Assembly (NCBI RefSeq): GCF_016238445.1
Contig: NZ_JABANU010000006.1
Span: 36,144-100,143, forward strand
Length of the DNA: 64,000 bases
Source of the DNA: Staphylococcus canis
Lineage (GTDB): Bacteria > Bacillota > Bacilli > Staphylococcales > Staphylococcaceae
Direction of reading: 5' to 3'
A program made the translations under genes and the position numbers. The notes below the pieces were generated by a model that was not told the DNA's origin, did not search any database, and was given only the letters and a program-made list of their open reading frames with translations. Of this stretch, positions 9,510-19,504 are shown piece by piece; within the stretch, counting starts at the first letter, position 1, and each line of letters starts with the position of its first letter.

Positions 9510-10778
9510 ATGAAGTTAATGAATATTACGAATCAAGATCATGATGCTTTTGTAAAAAGTCATCCGAATGGTGATTTACTTCAGTTAACACAATGGGGTG
9601 AGACCAAAAAGTTAACAGGTTGGTACGCTAAACGTATCGCTGTAGGTGAAAATGGAGAAATTAAAGGCGTAGGACAATTACTATTTAAAAAAATTCCGCG
9701 TACGCCCTATACACTTTGTTATGTATCAAGAGGGTTTGTAGTTGATTATACAGATTTACGTGCTGTTAAAACACTTTTAGCAGAAGCGATAAAAATCGCA
9801 AAAGCTGAAAAAGCATATACAATTAAAATTGATCCCGATGTCGAAGTCGATAAAGGAATGACTGTAGTTCAAGAATTAAAAGATTTAGGTTTCCGTCACA
9901 AAGGATTTAAAGATGGATTAGCTAAAGATTACATTCAACCTCGAATGACAATGATCACACCAATTGATAAAACGGATGAAGAACTCATTCAAAGCTTTGA
10001 AAATCGTAATCGTTCAAAAGTGCGTTTGGCCATGAAACGTGGTACGGTTGTTGAGCGCAAGTCACGTGAAGATCTTAAAATATTCGCAGACCTTATGAAA
10101 GAAACAGGTGAGCGAGATGGCTTTTTAACACGTGATGTTTCTTATTTTGAAACAATTTATGATGCGTTACATCCAGATGGAGATGCTGAACTCTTCTTAG
10201 TGAAATTAGATCCAATCTCTACGCTCAAAAGTTTTAAAGCAGAAGATGAAGCATTAGAAGAAGAAAAGGACAAACTCAAGCAAAAGAAAACACAATCTAA
10301 AAAGATTAAAAATAAAATTAAAGATGTTGAATTGAAGCAACAAAAAAATAATGAACTGATTAAAGAGCTTGAAGAACTCAAAACGACACATCCAGAAGGT
10401 ATCTATTTATCAGGAGCGTTATTAATGTTTGCTGGACATAAGTCATACTACTTATATGGAGCTTCATCTGATCACTATCGTGACTTCTTACCAAACCATC
10501 ATATGCAATTTGAAATGATGAAATTTGCACGAGAAAAAGGAGCGAAAACGTACGATTTTGGTGGTACGGATAATAACCCAAGCAAATCATCAAGTCATTA
10601 TGGACTATGGGCATTCAAAAAAGCATGGGGGACGCATTTAAGTGAGAAAATTGGAGAATTTGACTTTGTTTTAAATCCAGTGGTGTATAAAGCTGTAGAG
10701 CAGTTTAAGCCACAATTGACACAAGCCAAAATTAAAATTGTGCGTAAACTCAAAGCAATCAAAGATAACCGGAGATAG
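9510..10778 (+). CDS. fmhB: Lipid II:glycine glycyltransferase FmhB (FemX)
   Basis: FmhB adds the first glycine of the pentaglycine bridge to lipid II, using glycyl-tRNA, and is essential in S. aureus. The 422-residue protein has the FemABX two-GNAT layout, with NRSKVRLAMKRG and the C-terminal YDFGGTDNNP and GLWAFKKAWGT motifs. A charged coiled-coil arm lies at about residues 243-295 (EEEKDKLKQKKTQ), as in other Fem proteins. The strong match to S. aureus FmhB, including the N-terminal HPNGDLLQLTQW, supports FmhB over FemA or FemB. A terminator follows. Confidence 0.94.
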   Translation: MKLMNITNQDHDAFVKSHPNGDLLQLTQWGETKKLTGWYAKRIAVGENGEIKGVGQLLFKKIPRTPYTLCYVSRGFVVDYTDLRAVKTLLAEAIKIAKAEKAYTIKIDPDVEVDKGMTVVQELKDLGFRHKGFKDGLAKDYIQPRMTMITPIDKTDEELIQSFENRNRSKVRLAMKRGTVVERKSREDLKIFADLMKETGERDGFLTRDVSYFETIYDALHPDGDAELFLVKLDPISTLKSFKAEDEALEEEKDKLKQKKTQSKKIKNKIKDVELKQQKNNELIKELEELKTTHPEGIYLSGALLMFAGHKSYYLYGASSDHYRDFLPNHHMQFEMMKFAREKGAKTYDFGGTDNNPSKSSSHYGLWAFKKAWGTHLSEKIGEFDFVLNPVVYKAVEQFKPQLTQAKIKIVRKLKAIKDNRR

Positions 10779-10795
10779 AGAGACATGTGAATAAG

Positions 10796-10846
10796 TAGGA
10801 GTGAGGACGATTTATAGATTCATCTTTAACGACTCGCTCCTATTTT
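10796..10846 (+). terminator. Rho-independent terminator after fmhB
   Basis: TAGGAGTGAG at 10796-10805 pairs with CTCGCTCCTA at 10833-10842 (one G-T pair) and is followed by TTTT. Confidence 0.75.
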
Positions 10847-10876
10847 ACATATGAATATAATAATGGAGGTACTCAT

Positions 10877-13800
10877 ATGATTAAAAAATTGATAGACTTT
10901 TCACTATCAAATAAATTCGCGGTTATGTTGATGGTATTGTTAGTTATCATTGGAGGTATTTATTCAAGTTTTAAAATGCGTCTTGAATTATTACCTGATG
11001 TCGAACCTCCTACGATGACGATTGCAACTGCAATGCCAGGCGCAACACCAGAAACCGTAATGAAAGAAGTCAGTGATCCGATTGACGATCAAATTCGGGG
11101 GATGGCAGATGTAGAGAGTGTTAAAACAGAATCGCTATCCAATGTTTCACTGATTACAATAAATTTTGACGAAAAAACAAACTTAGATGATGCAGAACAA
11201 AAAATACAAAAAACATTGAGCAAAATCAACTTTGACGATCAAGTCGAAGAGCCAGATATTCAACGTAACTCAATGAATGCATTTCCAGTCGTAGCCTACT
11301 CTGTCTTACAAAAAGACGATAATGTAAAAGAAGCAACTTCAAAAGTAAAAAACAACCTCATTCCAAAGCTCCAAACTATTGATGGTGTTCAAAATGTAAA
11401 TCTCAATGGTCAAACAGAACGTAAAGTAAGTATTCAATTTAACCAAGAAAAATTACAAGGTATTGGACTTAACGAAAAACAAGTGACTGACTATATTGAG
11501 GGAGCAACTAAAGAAGCACCCCTCGGACTATTCCAATTTGGAGATACTGAAAAGTCTGTGATAGTAGATGGTCAATTCACATCTGTAAATGCTTTAAAAG
11601 ATATGAACATCCCAGTCACAGCCCTTCAACAAAGTAATAGTACATCAAGCGAAGACGATTCTAAGCAAAATGACCAACCAGAATCATCTGCTCAAACAAT
11701 GACACAACCTCCAGAAAGTGAATCAACACCACGTGAAGTTAAATTAAGTGATATAGCTCAAGTAAAATTATTAGATGAACGTGATTCGATATCAAGAACA
11801 AATGGTAAAGAAGCAGTTGATATCCAAGTCATTAAAGCACAAGATGCAAATACAGTGGCTGTAGCGAATAAAGTTGATAAAGTTGTTAATGACTTTATTA
11901 AGGACAATAAAGATCTTAAATCTGTTCAAATTATGGATACAGCTAAACCAATACAAGACTCACTTAACACGATGATTGAAAAAGCACTTTTAGGATCTAT
12001 TGTTGCGATTATTGTTATTATGCTATTCTTACGTAATATACGAATGACGGCCATTGCACTTGTATCCATTCCGATGTCATTATTAATCGCGATGATGGCA
12101 TTGAAATTAACAGATGTTTCCTTAAATATCCTGACACTCGGTGCGTTAACAGTAGCGGTAGGTCGTGTTATCGACGACTCTATTGTAGTCATAGAGAATA
12201 TATATAGACGGCTTAATCGAACGGATGAACCTTTATCGGGCGAACCACTCATTGTCTCTGCGACAAAAGAAGTGTTTATACCGATTATGTCATCTACACT
12301 AGTAACCATCGTTGTGTTTGCACCATTGGCATTCGTAACTGGCTCAGTAGGTCAAATGTTTAGACCGTTTGCTTATGCAGTGAGCTTTAGTTTACTCGCC
12401 TCATTATTAATTTCGATTACAGTAGTACCAATGTTAGGTTCGGTCTTTTTCAAAAAAGGATTAAAGAAAAAATCCCAAACACAATTGGGTGTAGTAGGTA
12501 CTGGGTATAGAAAAGTGCTGAACTGGAGTCTTAATCATAAGTGGATTGTATTATTACTTAGTACGTTATTACTTGTTGGTGTGCTCATTTTAGGTGTCAT
12601 GAAAGTGGGAACAAGCTTTATTTCTACAGGCGAAGATAAATTTATGGCGTTAACATATACGGCTAAACCTGGAGAAACTGAAGCAGGTGTTCTAAAAAAT
12701 GCCGAGCAAGTCGACAAATATTTGCAAAACAACAAATATGTTAAAAATGTTCAATATTCAGTAGGTGGCAAGTCGCCGATAGACCCAACAGGCGATACAA
12801 ACAATATGGCATTAATGGTAGAATATGCATCTGATACACCAAACTTTGATGAAGAACCTGAAAAAGTTTTAAACGATATCGACCGTTATCATCATAAAGG
12901 TGAATGGCAACAACTGGATATCGGAACAGGTGGTATGAATAATGCATTAGAAGTGAAAGTGACAGGACCATCAACAAAAGCGATTGAAGGTACAGTTAAA
13001 TCAGTTGAAAAAGAAATGAAAACGGTTAACGGATTGACGAATGTTAAATCTGACCTTACAGAAACATATGAAGAATATCGCGTTAAAGTTGATTCGGATC
13101 GTGCAAGTCGTTACGGTGTGACTGCAGGACAACTTGCATTACTGTTAAATCAAAATATTCCTGAAGTGACAGTGTCACAAGTAAAAGACAAACAACACAC
13201 ATATGATGTTGTCGTTAAACATGAAAAAGAAACACATTGGACTGAACAAAAATTAAAAGAAACACCACTACCGACACCTGTTGACCCTAATGCAACATTA
13301 AGTGATATCGCGTCAATAGAAAAATCGACGACACCAAATTCACTGGTTAAAGAAGGTGGAGATTATACAAGCACAGTAACTGGCCAAATCTCAGGTGATG
13401 ATGTGGGTGCCATTTCACAACAAGTTCTGAAAAAACTTGAACAGTTAGATACACCAAGTGATGTGCATACTTCACTCGGTGGTACAAACGAAGATATTCA
13501 AGATGCATTCTCTCAACTTGCGATTGCTATGCTTGCAGCGATTATTATCGTTTATCTAGTGTTAGTTTTAACATTCAAAGGTGCATTGGCACCATTTACA
13601 ATTTTATTTTCACTACCGTATACTGTGATAGGTGTAGTCCTTGCACTTATTTTTACAGGTGAAACATTATCTGTACCAAGCATGATTGGTGTGCTCATGT
13701 TAATCGGTATTGTCGTAACTAACGCTATCGTGTTAATTGATCGTGTTATTACGAATGAAAGACAAGGCTTAACGATGAAAGAAGCGTTGTTAGAAGCGGG

Positions 13801-14014
13801 AGGCACGCGTATTAGACCTATTTTAATGACCGCGATTGCAACAATCGGTGCATTGATTCCTTTACTTTTTGGACAAGATAGTTCAATTCTTATCTCAAAA
13901 GGACTTGCAGCAACAGTGATTGGTGGGTTATTATCATCTACATTACTAACATTAATTGTAGTACCCGTTATTTACGAAATTCTATTTACACTGAAGCGTA
14001 AAATGATAAAGTAA
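10877..14014 (+). CDS. RND family efflux transporter (AcrB/MMPL-like, ACR_tran)
   Basis: This 1045-residue protein has the full RND layout: a first membrane helix at residues 13-33, a large extracytoplasmic loop, helices 2-6, helix 7 near residue 555, a second loop and helices 8-12. GRVIDDSIVVIENIYRRL carries the paired aspartates of the proton relay, and the N-terminal LLPDVEPPTMTI region is typical. The first loop holds a Ser/Gln/Glu-rich insert at about residues 250-290. Gram-positive members lack the outer membrane partner; the substrate is unknown. AATGGAGGT precedes the ATG. The neighbourhood next to fmhB is the usual staphylococcal one. Confidence 0.9.
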   Translation: MIKKLIDFSLSNKFAVMLMVLLVIIGGIYSSFKMRLELLPDVEPPTMTIATAMPGATPETVMKEVSDPIDDQIRGMADVESVKTESLSNVSLITINFDEKTNLDDAEQKIQKTLSKINFDDQVEEPDIQRNSMNAFPVVAYSVLQKDDNVKEATSKVKNNLIPKLQTIDGVQNVNLNGQTERKVSIQFNQEKLQGIGLNEKQVTDYIEGATKEAPLGLFQFGDTEKSVIVDGQFTSVNALKDMNIPVTALQQSNSTSSEDDSKQNDQPESSAQTMTQPPESESTPREVKLSDIAQVKLLDERDSISRTNGKEAVDIQVIKAQDANTVAVANKVDKVVNDFIKDNKDLKSVQIMDTAKPIQDSLNTMIEKALLGSIVAIIVIMLFLRNIRMTAIALVSIPMSLLIAMMALKLTDVSLNILTLGALTVAVGRVIDDSIVVIENIYRRLNRTDEPLSGEPLIVSATKEVFIPIMSSTLVTIVVFAPLAFVTGSVGQMFRPFAYAVSFSLLASLLISITVVPMLGSVFFKKGLKKKSQTQLGVVGTGYRKVLNWSLNHKWIVLLLSTLLLVGVLILGVMKVGTSFISTGEDKFMALTYTAKPGETEAGVLKNAEQVDKYLQNNKYVKNVQYSVGGKSPIDPTGDTNNMALMVEYASDTPNFDEEPEKVLNDIDRYHHKGEWQQLDIGTGGMNNALEVKVTGPSTKAIEGTVKSVEKEMKTVNGLTNVKSDLTETYEEYRVKVDSDRASRYGVTAGQLALLLNQNIPEVTVSQVKDKQHTYDVVVKHEKETHWTEQKLKETPLPTPVDPNATLSDIASIEKSTTPNSLVKEGGDYTSTVTGQISGDDVGAISQQVLKKLEQLDTPSDVHTSLGGTNEDIQDAFSQLAIAMLAAIIIVYLVLVLTFKGALAPFTILFSLPYTVIGVVLALIFTGETLSVPSMIGVLMLIGIVVTNAIVLIDRVITNERQGLTMKEALLEAGGTRIRPILMTAIATIGALIPLLFGQDSSILISKGLAATVIGGLLSSTLLTLIVVPVIYEILFTLKRKMIK

Positions 14015-14044
14015 ACATCATAAGACATTTTAATAATAGATAAG

Positions 14045-14123
14045 CATCTTATGAAGTGAGGACAGTATAAGCTATTGAATTCTGATTGTATTCTGAATCA
14101 AAGTATGTCCTACTTCTAAGATG
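14045..14123 (+). promoter_or_regulatory. Long hairpin in the leader before the aminotransferase gene
   Basis: CATCTTATGAAGTGAGGAC at 14045-14063 pairs with GTCCTACTTCTAAGATG at 14107-14123 through 17 base pairs with two single-base bulges and a 43-base loop. There is no T tract after it, so it is not an ordinary terminator. It lies 28 bases before the start codon and could be an mRNA leader element or a processing site. Confidence 0.5.
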
Positions 14124-14151
14124 TGTAGTCTATTATAGAAGGGGAGTAAGT

Positions 14152-15303
14152 ATGAGTTATACAACAATATTGAATGAAATTCCGGATAGTTATTTTGGAA
14201 AGACAATGGGAAGAAAAGTCGAACATGGCCCATTGCCATTAATTAACTTAGCAGTAGGTATACCTGATTCAGATACACCACAAGTAATATTAAATGAACT
14301 GAGTCAAGCGATTTTAAAACCAGAGAACCAAAAGTATCTCGCATTTCAAGGAAAAGATACCTTTAAACAAGCCATAGTTGATTTTTATCAACGTCAATTT
14401 AATGTCACGCTCGATCCTGAAAAAGAAGTATGTATACTATATGGGACTAAAAACGGTCTTGTAGCTTTACCAACGTGTACGATTGAACCTGGTGAAGAAG
14501 TCCTATTACCTGATCCTGGATACACTGATTATTTAGCAGGAGTTTTACTCGCAAAAGGGCAACCGAACCCATTACCATTATTACCTGAAAATCATTATTT
14601 ACCGGATTGGGAAAATATTGATACATCAAAAACGAAACTCATTTATTTAACATATCCAAACAACCCAACAGGCTCTGTAGCTACACCGGAATTTTTCCAA
14701 GATACAATCAATCGTTTCAAAGGCACAGAAACAAAAATTGTGCATGATTTTGCGTATCAAGCGTTTGGTTTTGATCATCCGAATCCGAGTATATTACAAG
14801 CAGAAGGGGCGAAAGATGTGGCTGTTGAAGTCTTTTCATTTTCAAAAGGCTACAATATGTCAGGATATCGTGTTGGCTTTGCGGTAGGTAATGCGGACAT
14901 TATTAAAAATTTACAAAAATATCATACACACACGCAAGCAGGCATGTATGGTGCATTACAAGATGCATGTACAGTTGCATTAAATGAGTGTGATGATGTT
15001 TTAGAAGAGCAAAATGAAATCTTTGCGCGTAGACGAGATATCATTGAGCGCGCACTAGTAGAGGCTGATATTCCACACGAACCTATTAAAGGTGGTATAT
15101 TCTTATGGCTACAATGTCCTCCGGGATATTCAAGTGATGCGTTTATTGAATATTTACTAAAAGAGTTATCAATATTAGCAGCGCCTGGGCATCCGTTTGG
15201 TGAACGTGGTGAGGGATACGTACGTGTCTCATTTTCTATAGATGAAGCACAACTCAAAGAAGCTTTAAATCGTCTTGTGTCTATACAACATTTATATCAT
15301 TAA
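14152..15303 (+). CDS. Class I/II pyridoxal-phosphate aminotransferase
   Basis: This 383-residue cytoplasmic enzyme has the fold-type I motifs: YPNNPTGS, HDFAYQAFGF, and FSFSKGYNMSGYRVGF, where the lysine of SKG should bind PLP. A C-terminal arginine that holds the substrate carboxylate lies in YVRVSFS. The ATG at 14152 has GGGGAG six bases upstream, whereas the longer frame from 14086 runs through a leader hairpin. The specific amino acid substrate cannot be read from the sequence. A strong terminator lies about 80 bases downstream. Confidence 0.88.
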   Translation: MSYTTILNEIPDSYFGKTMGRKVEHGPLPLINLAVGIPDSDTPQVILNELSQAILKPENQKYLAFQGKDTFKQAIVDFYQRQFNVTLDPEKEVCILYGTKNGLVALPTCTIEPGEEVLLPDPGYTDYLAGVLLAKGQPNPLPLLPENHYLPDWENIDTSKTKLIYLTYPNNPTGSVATPEFFQDTINRFKGTETKIVHDFAYQAFGFDHPNPSILQAEGAKDVAVEVFSFSKGYNMSGYRVGFAVGNADIIKNLQKYHTHTQAGMYGALQDACTVALNECDDVLEEQNEIFARRRDIIERALVEADIPHEPIKGGIFLWLQCPPGYSSDAFIEYLLKELSILAAPGHPFGERGEGYVRVSFSIDEAQLKEALNRLVSIQHLYH

Positions 15304-15380
15304 AAACAAGTTTCGTATTGTTGCGTTTGAAAACTTTACAAGAGATGCGTGATCTCATCATTTCCAGTTTGATATTGTAT

Positions 15381-15423
15381 AAAAAAGACTGATTTTCACA
15401 TAAAATGAGAATCAGTCTTTTTT
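15381..15423. terminator. Bidirectional terminator after the aminotransferase gene
   Basis: AAAAAAGACTGATT pairs with AATCAGTCTTTTTT, with further pairing TTCA/TGAG near a short loop. A and T tracts on both sides allow it to serve the convergent small membrane gene as well. Confidence 0.85.
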
Positions 15424-15454
15424 GATTAGATTTATATCTGCACACTTTTCTGTG

Positions 15455-15772
15455 TTACATTACTACAAATGCTAAGATAATATAGATTACTACTATCAAT
15501 ATAGAAACTAAATTTAAAAGTTGGACTCCTTTTTGATCGCCTTTAGCATGTTTAAATGCGGTAATTTCAATATTTGCGATTAACAGTACTAGCACTACAA
15601 ACAACCACCATGCTGAAGCCGGGTAATACGTTAAAGAAGTTGCGACGACTATAATAAGTAATAACCCCATGAGACCACGTAAAATTTTAGGAAGTCTCAT
15701 GTTCATCTTAAAGATACTGATATAGCTCACAACGAGATACAAAAGTGGTAAGAGTATCAAATAGAGTAACAT
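15455..15772 (-). CDS. Small multi-pass membrane protein, unknown function
   Basis: This 105-residue protein has about four membrane segments (LLYLILLPLLYLVVSYI, GLMGLLLIIVVATSL, WWLFVVLVLLIANI, LVSILIVVIYIILAF) joined by short charged loops. The ATG at 15772 is preferred to one at 15781 because AAAGGA would touch the earlier codon but is well spaced from the later one. Similar small hydrophobic proteins of unknown role are found at this place in other staphylococci, as far as I recall. No catalytic motif is visible. Confidence 0.65.
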   Translation of the reverse strand: MLLYLILLPLLYLVVSYISIFKMNMRLPKILRGLMGLLLIIVVATSLTYYPASAWWLFVVLVLLIANIEITAFKHAKGDQKGVQLLNLVSILIVVIYIILAFVVM

Positions 15773-15968
15773 GACCTGCATCCTTTCTACTTTATATCAA
15801 TTGGAGATTTCAAAAATAAAACAACATTATCATCATTAGGCGCATGTTTGGATTGTTACTTTTCCTTAAATCAATTGCAATCCTATATACATTTTAAAAA
15901 TAGCTCATATCATTCAAAAGAGGGGATGATTGGCGCCTTATACGATGTATTTATTACAAACTATGTAA

Positions 15969-16136
15969 TTACTGTTGACGAAGTTGTGTACGTAATTCTG
16001 AAATTTGTTTTTCAATACTTTCGAGTTGTTGAATCAGTGGGTCAACGGCTTGAGATGTTGATTCACGCTTTTCTAAATCTCCTTGTAATCGAATATAGTC
16101 TAATTTTAATTCTTCTAATTGATCTTCTAATCCCAT
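15969..16136 (-). CDS. SE1561-type small coiled-coil protein
   Basis: This 55-residue protein is charged and helical throughout (GLEDQLEELKLDYIRLQ, then IEKQISELRTQLRQQ) and should form a coiled coil. It resembles the short staphylococcal protein called SE1561 in S. epidermidis, of unknown function. The ATG at 16136 with AAGGAGGA upstream is preferred over an in-frame start at 16166, which would lie within the A/T-rich region before the binding site. Confidence 0.7.
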   Translation of the reverse strand: MGLEDQLEELKLDYIRLQGDLEKRESTSQAVDPLIQQLESIEKQISELRTQLRQQ

Positions 16137-16236
16137 AAAACAAACATCCTCCTTTTTTATTAACATTTATTATAACATGCGTTTTCAATAATCATAAATC
16201 GGATGCGTTAATCATATTACTGTGATGGAACTACAG

Positions 16237-17118
16237 TCAAAATGTCAATTGATTACCGGATACATATTTAAATTTACGATATTCTGATGAGATATGGAAA
16301 CCAAGTTCGTTAAAACGTTCTACAAGGCGATGATTTTTACTTCGAATTTTAAAATAAATTTGAGTGACCTCTTTTTCATTTAAAGCAAAGTGAATCGCAT
16401 GTTGTATTAAATCAAAAGCAATACCTTTTAAGCGATAATCCGAATGGGACGAAAAGTACTTGATTTCAGCGTGCTGATGTTGTGTATCAATAATCAAATA
16501 TAGATACCCTTTTAATATACCTTCTGCCATATATAAAAAGAGATGATGATTGTCATCTAATGAAGCTTCAATGTCTCGAGCTGACATCGCATTATGCGTG
16601 AAAGTGGATTCATGTAACTTTTGAAATGCACGGAAATAGTTTGGGTGGTACTCGATCATGTGATGTAAGTTCTCAGACTCCCCAATATCGTTTTGTGCTT
16701 CTAAATAGTAGTCTGTGAAAGTGTATGACGCACCAATCGTTTTCATATAGGACTTAATATGTTGATGTTCAGCTGCATAAGCAAAGTAATATGTTGTATG
16801 GGGATCGTGATGTTGAATCATTTCATAAAATAAGGATTTAAACACTGGACCAGTTGGTGTGTAACCTTGCTTGATAATTGGGCCTATAACTTTAAAACGA
16901 CCTTCAAAATACGGCATGCACATGAGTGCCATTTGGATCGTTTGATTGTCTCTTACAATATATATACCTGTCGTTTCCATAATTTCATCTATAAAAAGTG
17001 ATAAACCTGCTTCAGATTTTAATGGAAGCTTATTCGTATAAGATTGTGCCTTGTTGACGTTATCTTGAATAAATGTCATAACTTCTAATTTTGACTCTGC
17101 TTTAGTAATCTCCATCAT
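16237..17118 (-). CDS. GNAT family N-acetyltransferase
   Basis: This 293-residue protein carries a C-terminal acetyltransferase domain: KGYLYLIIDTQHQHAEIKYF leads into the acetyl-CoA loop region YRLKGIAFDLIQHAIHFAL, followed by YFKIRSKNHRLVERFNELGF, where the NxxLxxxYxxxGF-like C-terminal motif is seen in altered form. The N-terminal 130 residues may be a second, degenerate GNAT fold. Two adjacent ATG codons (17118 and 17115) follow GGAGGGG; either could be used. The substrate is unknown. Confidence 0.72.
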   Translation of the reverse strand: MMEITKAESKLEVMTFIQDNVNKAQSYTNKLPLKSEAGLSLFIDEIMETTGIYIVRDNQTIQMALMCMPYFEGRFKVIGPIIKQGYTPTGPVFKSLFYEMIQHHDPHTTYYFAYAAEHQHIKSYMKTIGASYTFTDYYLEAQNDIGESENLHHMIEYHPNYFRAFQKLHESTFTHNAMSARDIEASLDDNHHLFLYMAEGILKGYLYLIIDTQHQHAEIKYFSSHSDYRLKGIAFDLIQHAIHFALNEKEVTQIYFKIRSKNHRLVERFNELGFHISSEYRKFKYVSGNQLTF

Positions 17119-17255
17119 GCCCCTCCTCCAAAGAAATACTTATATTTATTATAAGTGGTTTTAGAAAGAATTGAAAGAAGGGATAAATGGATGTGTATGC
17201 AGTAAGTTGAACGTGTTACAATAAGGCCAATACATCATATAAAGGAAGATAAACT

Positions 17256-19388
17256 ATGAAATCATTAATTTTAGCAGAAAAGCCTTCTGTCGGACGTGAT
17301 ATTGCTAAAGCATTAAATGTGACACAAGCACGCAATGGTTTTTTTGAAAATAATAAATATATTATTACTTGGGCGTTAGGTCATTTAGTGACAAATGCCA
17401 CACCAGAGCAATATGATAAAAAGTATCAGAAGTGGGTATTAAGCGATTTGCCAATTATCCCTAAAACTATGAAAACGGTTGTGATTGGTAAAACACGTAA
17501 GCAATTCAATACCGTACAACAACTGATGAAAAGAGATGACGTGAAAGAAATTATTATCGCGACAGATGCTGGACGTGAAGGAGAACTTGTTGCCCGATTG
17601 ATTATTGATAAAGCGCATATCCGTAAACCGATTAAACGTTTATGGATCAGTTCAGTTACTGAAAAAGCGATTCGCGAAGGGTTTAAACATTTGAAAGACG
17701 GTAGAGCATATAATCATTTGTATCAAGCAGCGCTCGCACGAAGTGAAGCAGATTGGATTGTTGGGATTAATGCTACTCGTGCGCTAACTACAAAATATGA
17801 TGCACAATTGTCTTTAGGCCGTGTACAAACGCCTACGATTCAACTGGTAGCGACACGTCAACAAGAAATCAAACAGTTCCAACCGCGTAGTTATTATACA
17901 TTGACTGTGCAATATCAAGACGCCACATTTGAATATATTCATCAGCACCGTATTTTTGATCGTACAGCGCTAGAGAAGGTTGTTGAAAATATTCGAGATC
18001 ATTCAGCACGTGTGACATCAGTGGAAGAAAAAACAAAAAAGACTTATCCGGGTTTACTATATAATTTAACTGATTTACAACAAGCGGCATATCAGAGATA
18101 TCGGATGGGTGCAAAGCAAACTTTAAATGCATTACAGCAGTTATATGAACGTCATAAGTTGGTGACATATCCAAGAACAGACTCTAATTATTTAACAACA
18201 GATATGGCAGATACGATACAAGAACGTGTACAAGCGACAATGGCGACAGATTACCGTGAAGCGGCTAAAGCGTTAATTAAGCAAACATTCACTGCTAAGG
18301 CGAAGTTTATAAATAACCATAAAGTGTCTGACCACCATGCAATTATTCCAACTGAAGTAAGACCACATTTAGAACAATTATCTGCGAGCGAAAAAAATGT
18401 GTATTTATTAGTCGTTCAACGATTTTTAGAAGTCTTATCACGCCCGTATCAATATAAAGAAAAGAAAATAACGCTAAATATCAATGGAGAAAAGTTCCAA
18501 CATCAATCCCATGAAACGCTACAATTAGGATTCAAAGCATTACAAAAAAATCAAACTGTTAATCATACGCGTATCTCCTTAAAAGAAGGGGATGTAATTC
18601 AAACACAAGGTGCTACAATTCACTCACATGAAACAACGCCGCCGCCTTATTTTAATGAAGGCACATTACTTAAAGCGATGGAGCGCCCAGACCAGTTTAT
18701 TAAAATTAAAGATAAGCGCTCAGCACAGACATTAAAATCAACAGGTGGTATCGGAACAGTTGCGACACGTGCAGATATTATTGATAAGCTTTTCAAAATG
18801 AATGCGATTGAAAATCAAGACGGTAAAATCAAAGTGACTTCTAAAGGGCGTCAAATATTAGAACTTGCTCCAGAAGCGCTTACTTCTCCATTATTAACAG
18901 CAGAATGGGAAGATAAATTAACGCAAATTGAAAAAGGTAAATATCAACGTCAACAATTTATAAATGAAATGAAACAGTTTACCCATGAAATCATTCAAAC
19001 AATTAAAAACAGTGACCAAAAATATAAACATGATAATTTGACGACGGCGGAATGTCCAACGTGTGGTAAGTTTATGTTAAAAGTTAAAACTAAAAATGGC
19101 TCTATGTTGGTTTGCCAAGATCCTTCATGTAAGACAAAAAAAGATGTACAAACTAAAACAAAAGCACGATGTCCGCAATGTAAGAAGCGCCTCACAAAAT
19201 TCGGTACTGGAAAAAGTGCAACATATCGTTGTGTGTGTGGATTTACAGAAACTCAAGAAAATATGGACAAGCGCTTTAAAAATAAAGGGAAAGATAAAGT
19301 ATCTAAACGAGATATGAAAAAGTATATGAAAGACGAGGAGTTAGATAACAATCCATTTAAAGATGCATTGCAAGGATTGAAACTATAA
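17256..19388 (+). CDS. topB: DNA topoisomerase III (type IA)
   Basis: TopB relaxes negative supercoils and decatenates DNA by single-strand passage, often with a RecQ helicase. The 710-residue protein has the N-terminal TOPRIM domain ([31 protein letters not shown]), the active tyrosine at residue 305 in [10 protein letters not shown], and two C-terminal cysteine clusters (CPTCGKFML and CPQCKKRL) that probably bind zinc. The length is close to the S. aureus protein. AAAGGAAG precedes the ATG. Confidence 0.95.
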   Translation: MKSLILAEKPSVGRDIAKALNVTQARNGFFENNKYIITWALGHLVTNATPEQYDKKYQKWVLSDLPIIPKTMKTVVIGKTRKQFNTVQQLMKRDDVKEIIIATDAGREGELVARLIIDKAHIRKPIKRLWISSVTEKAIREGFKHLKDGRAYNHLYQAALARSEADWIVGINATRALTTKYDAQLSLGRVQTPTIQLVATRQQEIKQFQPRSYYTLTVQYQDATFEYIHQHRIFDRTALEKVVENIRDHSARVTSVEEKTKKTYPGLLYNLTDLQQAAYQRYRMGAKQTLNALQQLYERHKLVTYPRTDSNYLTTDMADTIQERVQATMATDYREAAKALIKQTFTAKAKFINNHKVSDHHAIIPTEVRPHLEQLSASEKNVYLLVVQRFLEVLSRPYQYKEKKITLNINGEKFQHQSHETLQLGFKALQKNQTVNHTRISLKEGDVIQTQGATIHSHETTPPPYFNEGTLLKAMERPDQFIKIKDKRSAQTLKSTGGIGTVATRADIIDKLFKMNAIENQDGKIKVTSKGRQILELAPEALTSPLLTAEWEDKLTQIEKGKYQRQQFINEMKQFTHEIIQTIKNSDQKYKHDNLTTAECPTCGKFMLKVKTKNGSMLVCQDPSCKTKKDVQTKTKARCPQCKKRLTKFGTGKSATYRCVCGFTETQENMDKRFKNKGKDKVSKRDMKKYMKDEELDNNPFKDALQGLKL

Positions 19389-19442
19389 ACTCTAAATCTC
19401 GAACATAAGATATAGAAAAAGATGAAAAGTTCGTATTTCATA

Positions 19443-19471
19443 TTGAAATCAAGTGCTAAACGTATTAAACT
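19443..19471 (+). promoter_or_regulatory. Candidate promoter for the purine permease gene
   Basis: TTGAAA at 19443 and TAAACT 17 bases later form a weak sigma-A-like promoter about 35 bases before the GTG. I see no purine riboswitch in this 115-base gap. Confidence 0.3.
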
Positions 19472-19504
19472 ATGAAAGTATTTTAAAAAAGAGGAGAAGA
19501 AACA

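Noticed and set aside
15848..16138. Plus-strand reading frame of 96 codons
   Set aside because: It is antisense to the SE1561-like gene, has no ribosome binding site and encodes no recognisable protein.
19389..19504. Purine riboswitch before the permease gene
   Set aside because: The conserved three-way junction bases and a following terminator are not present.
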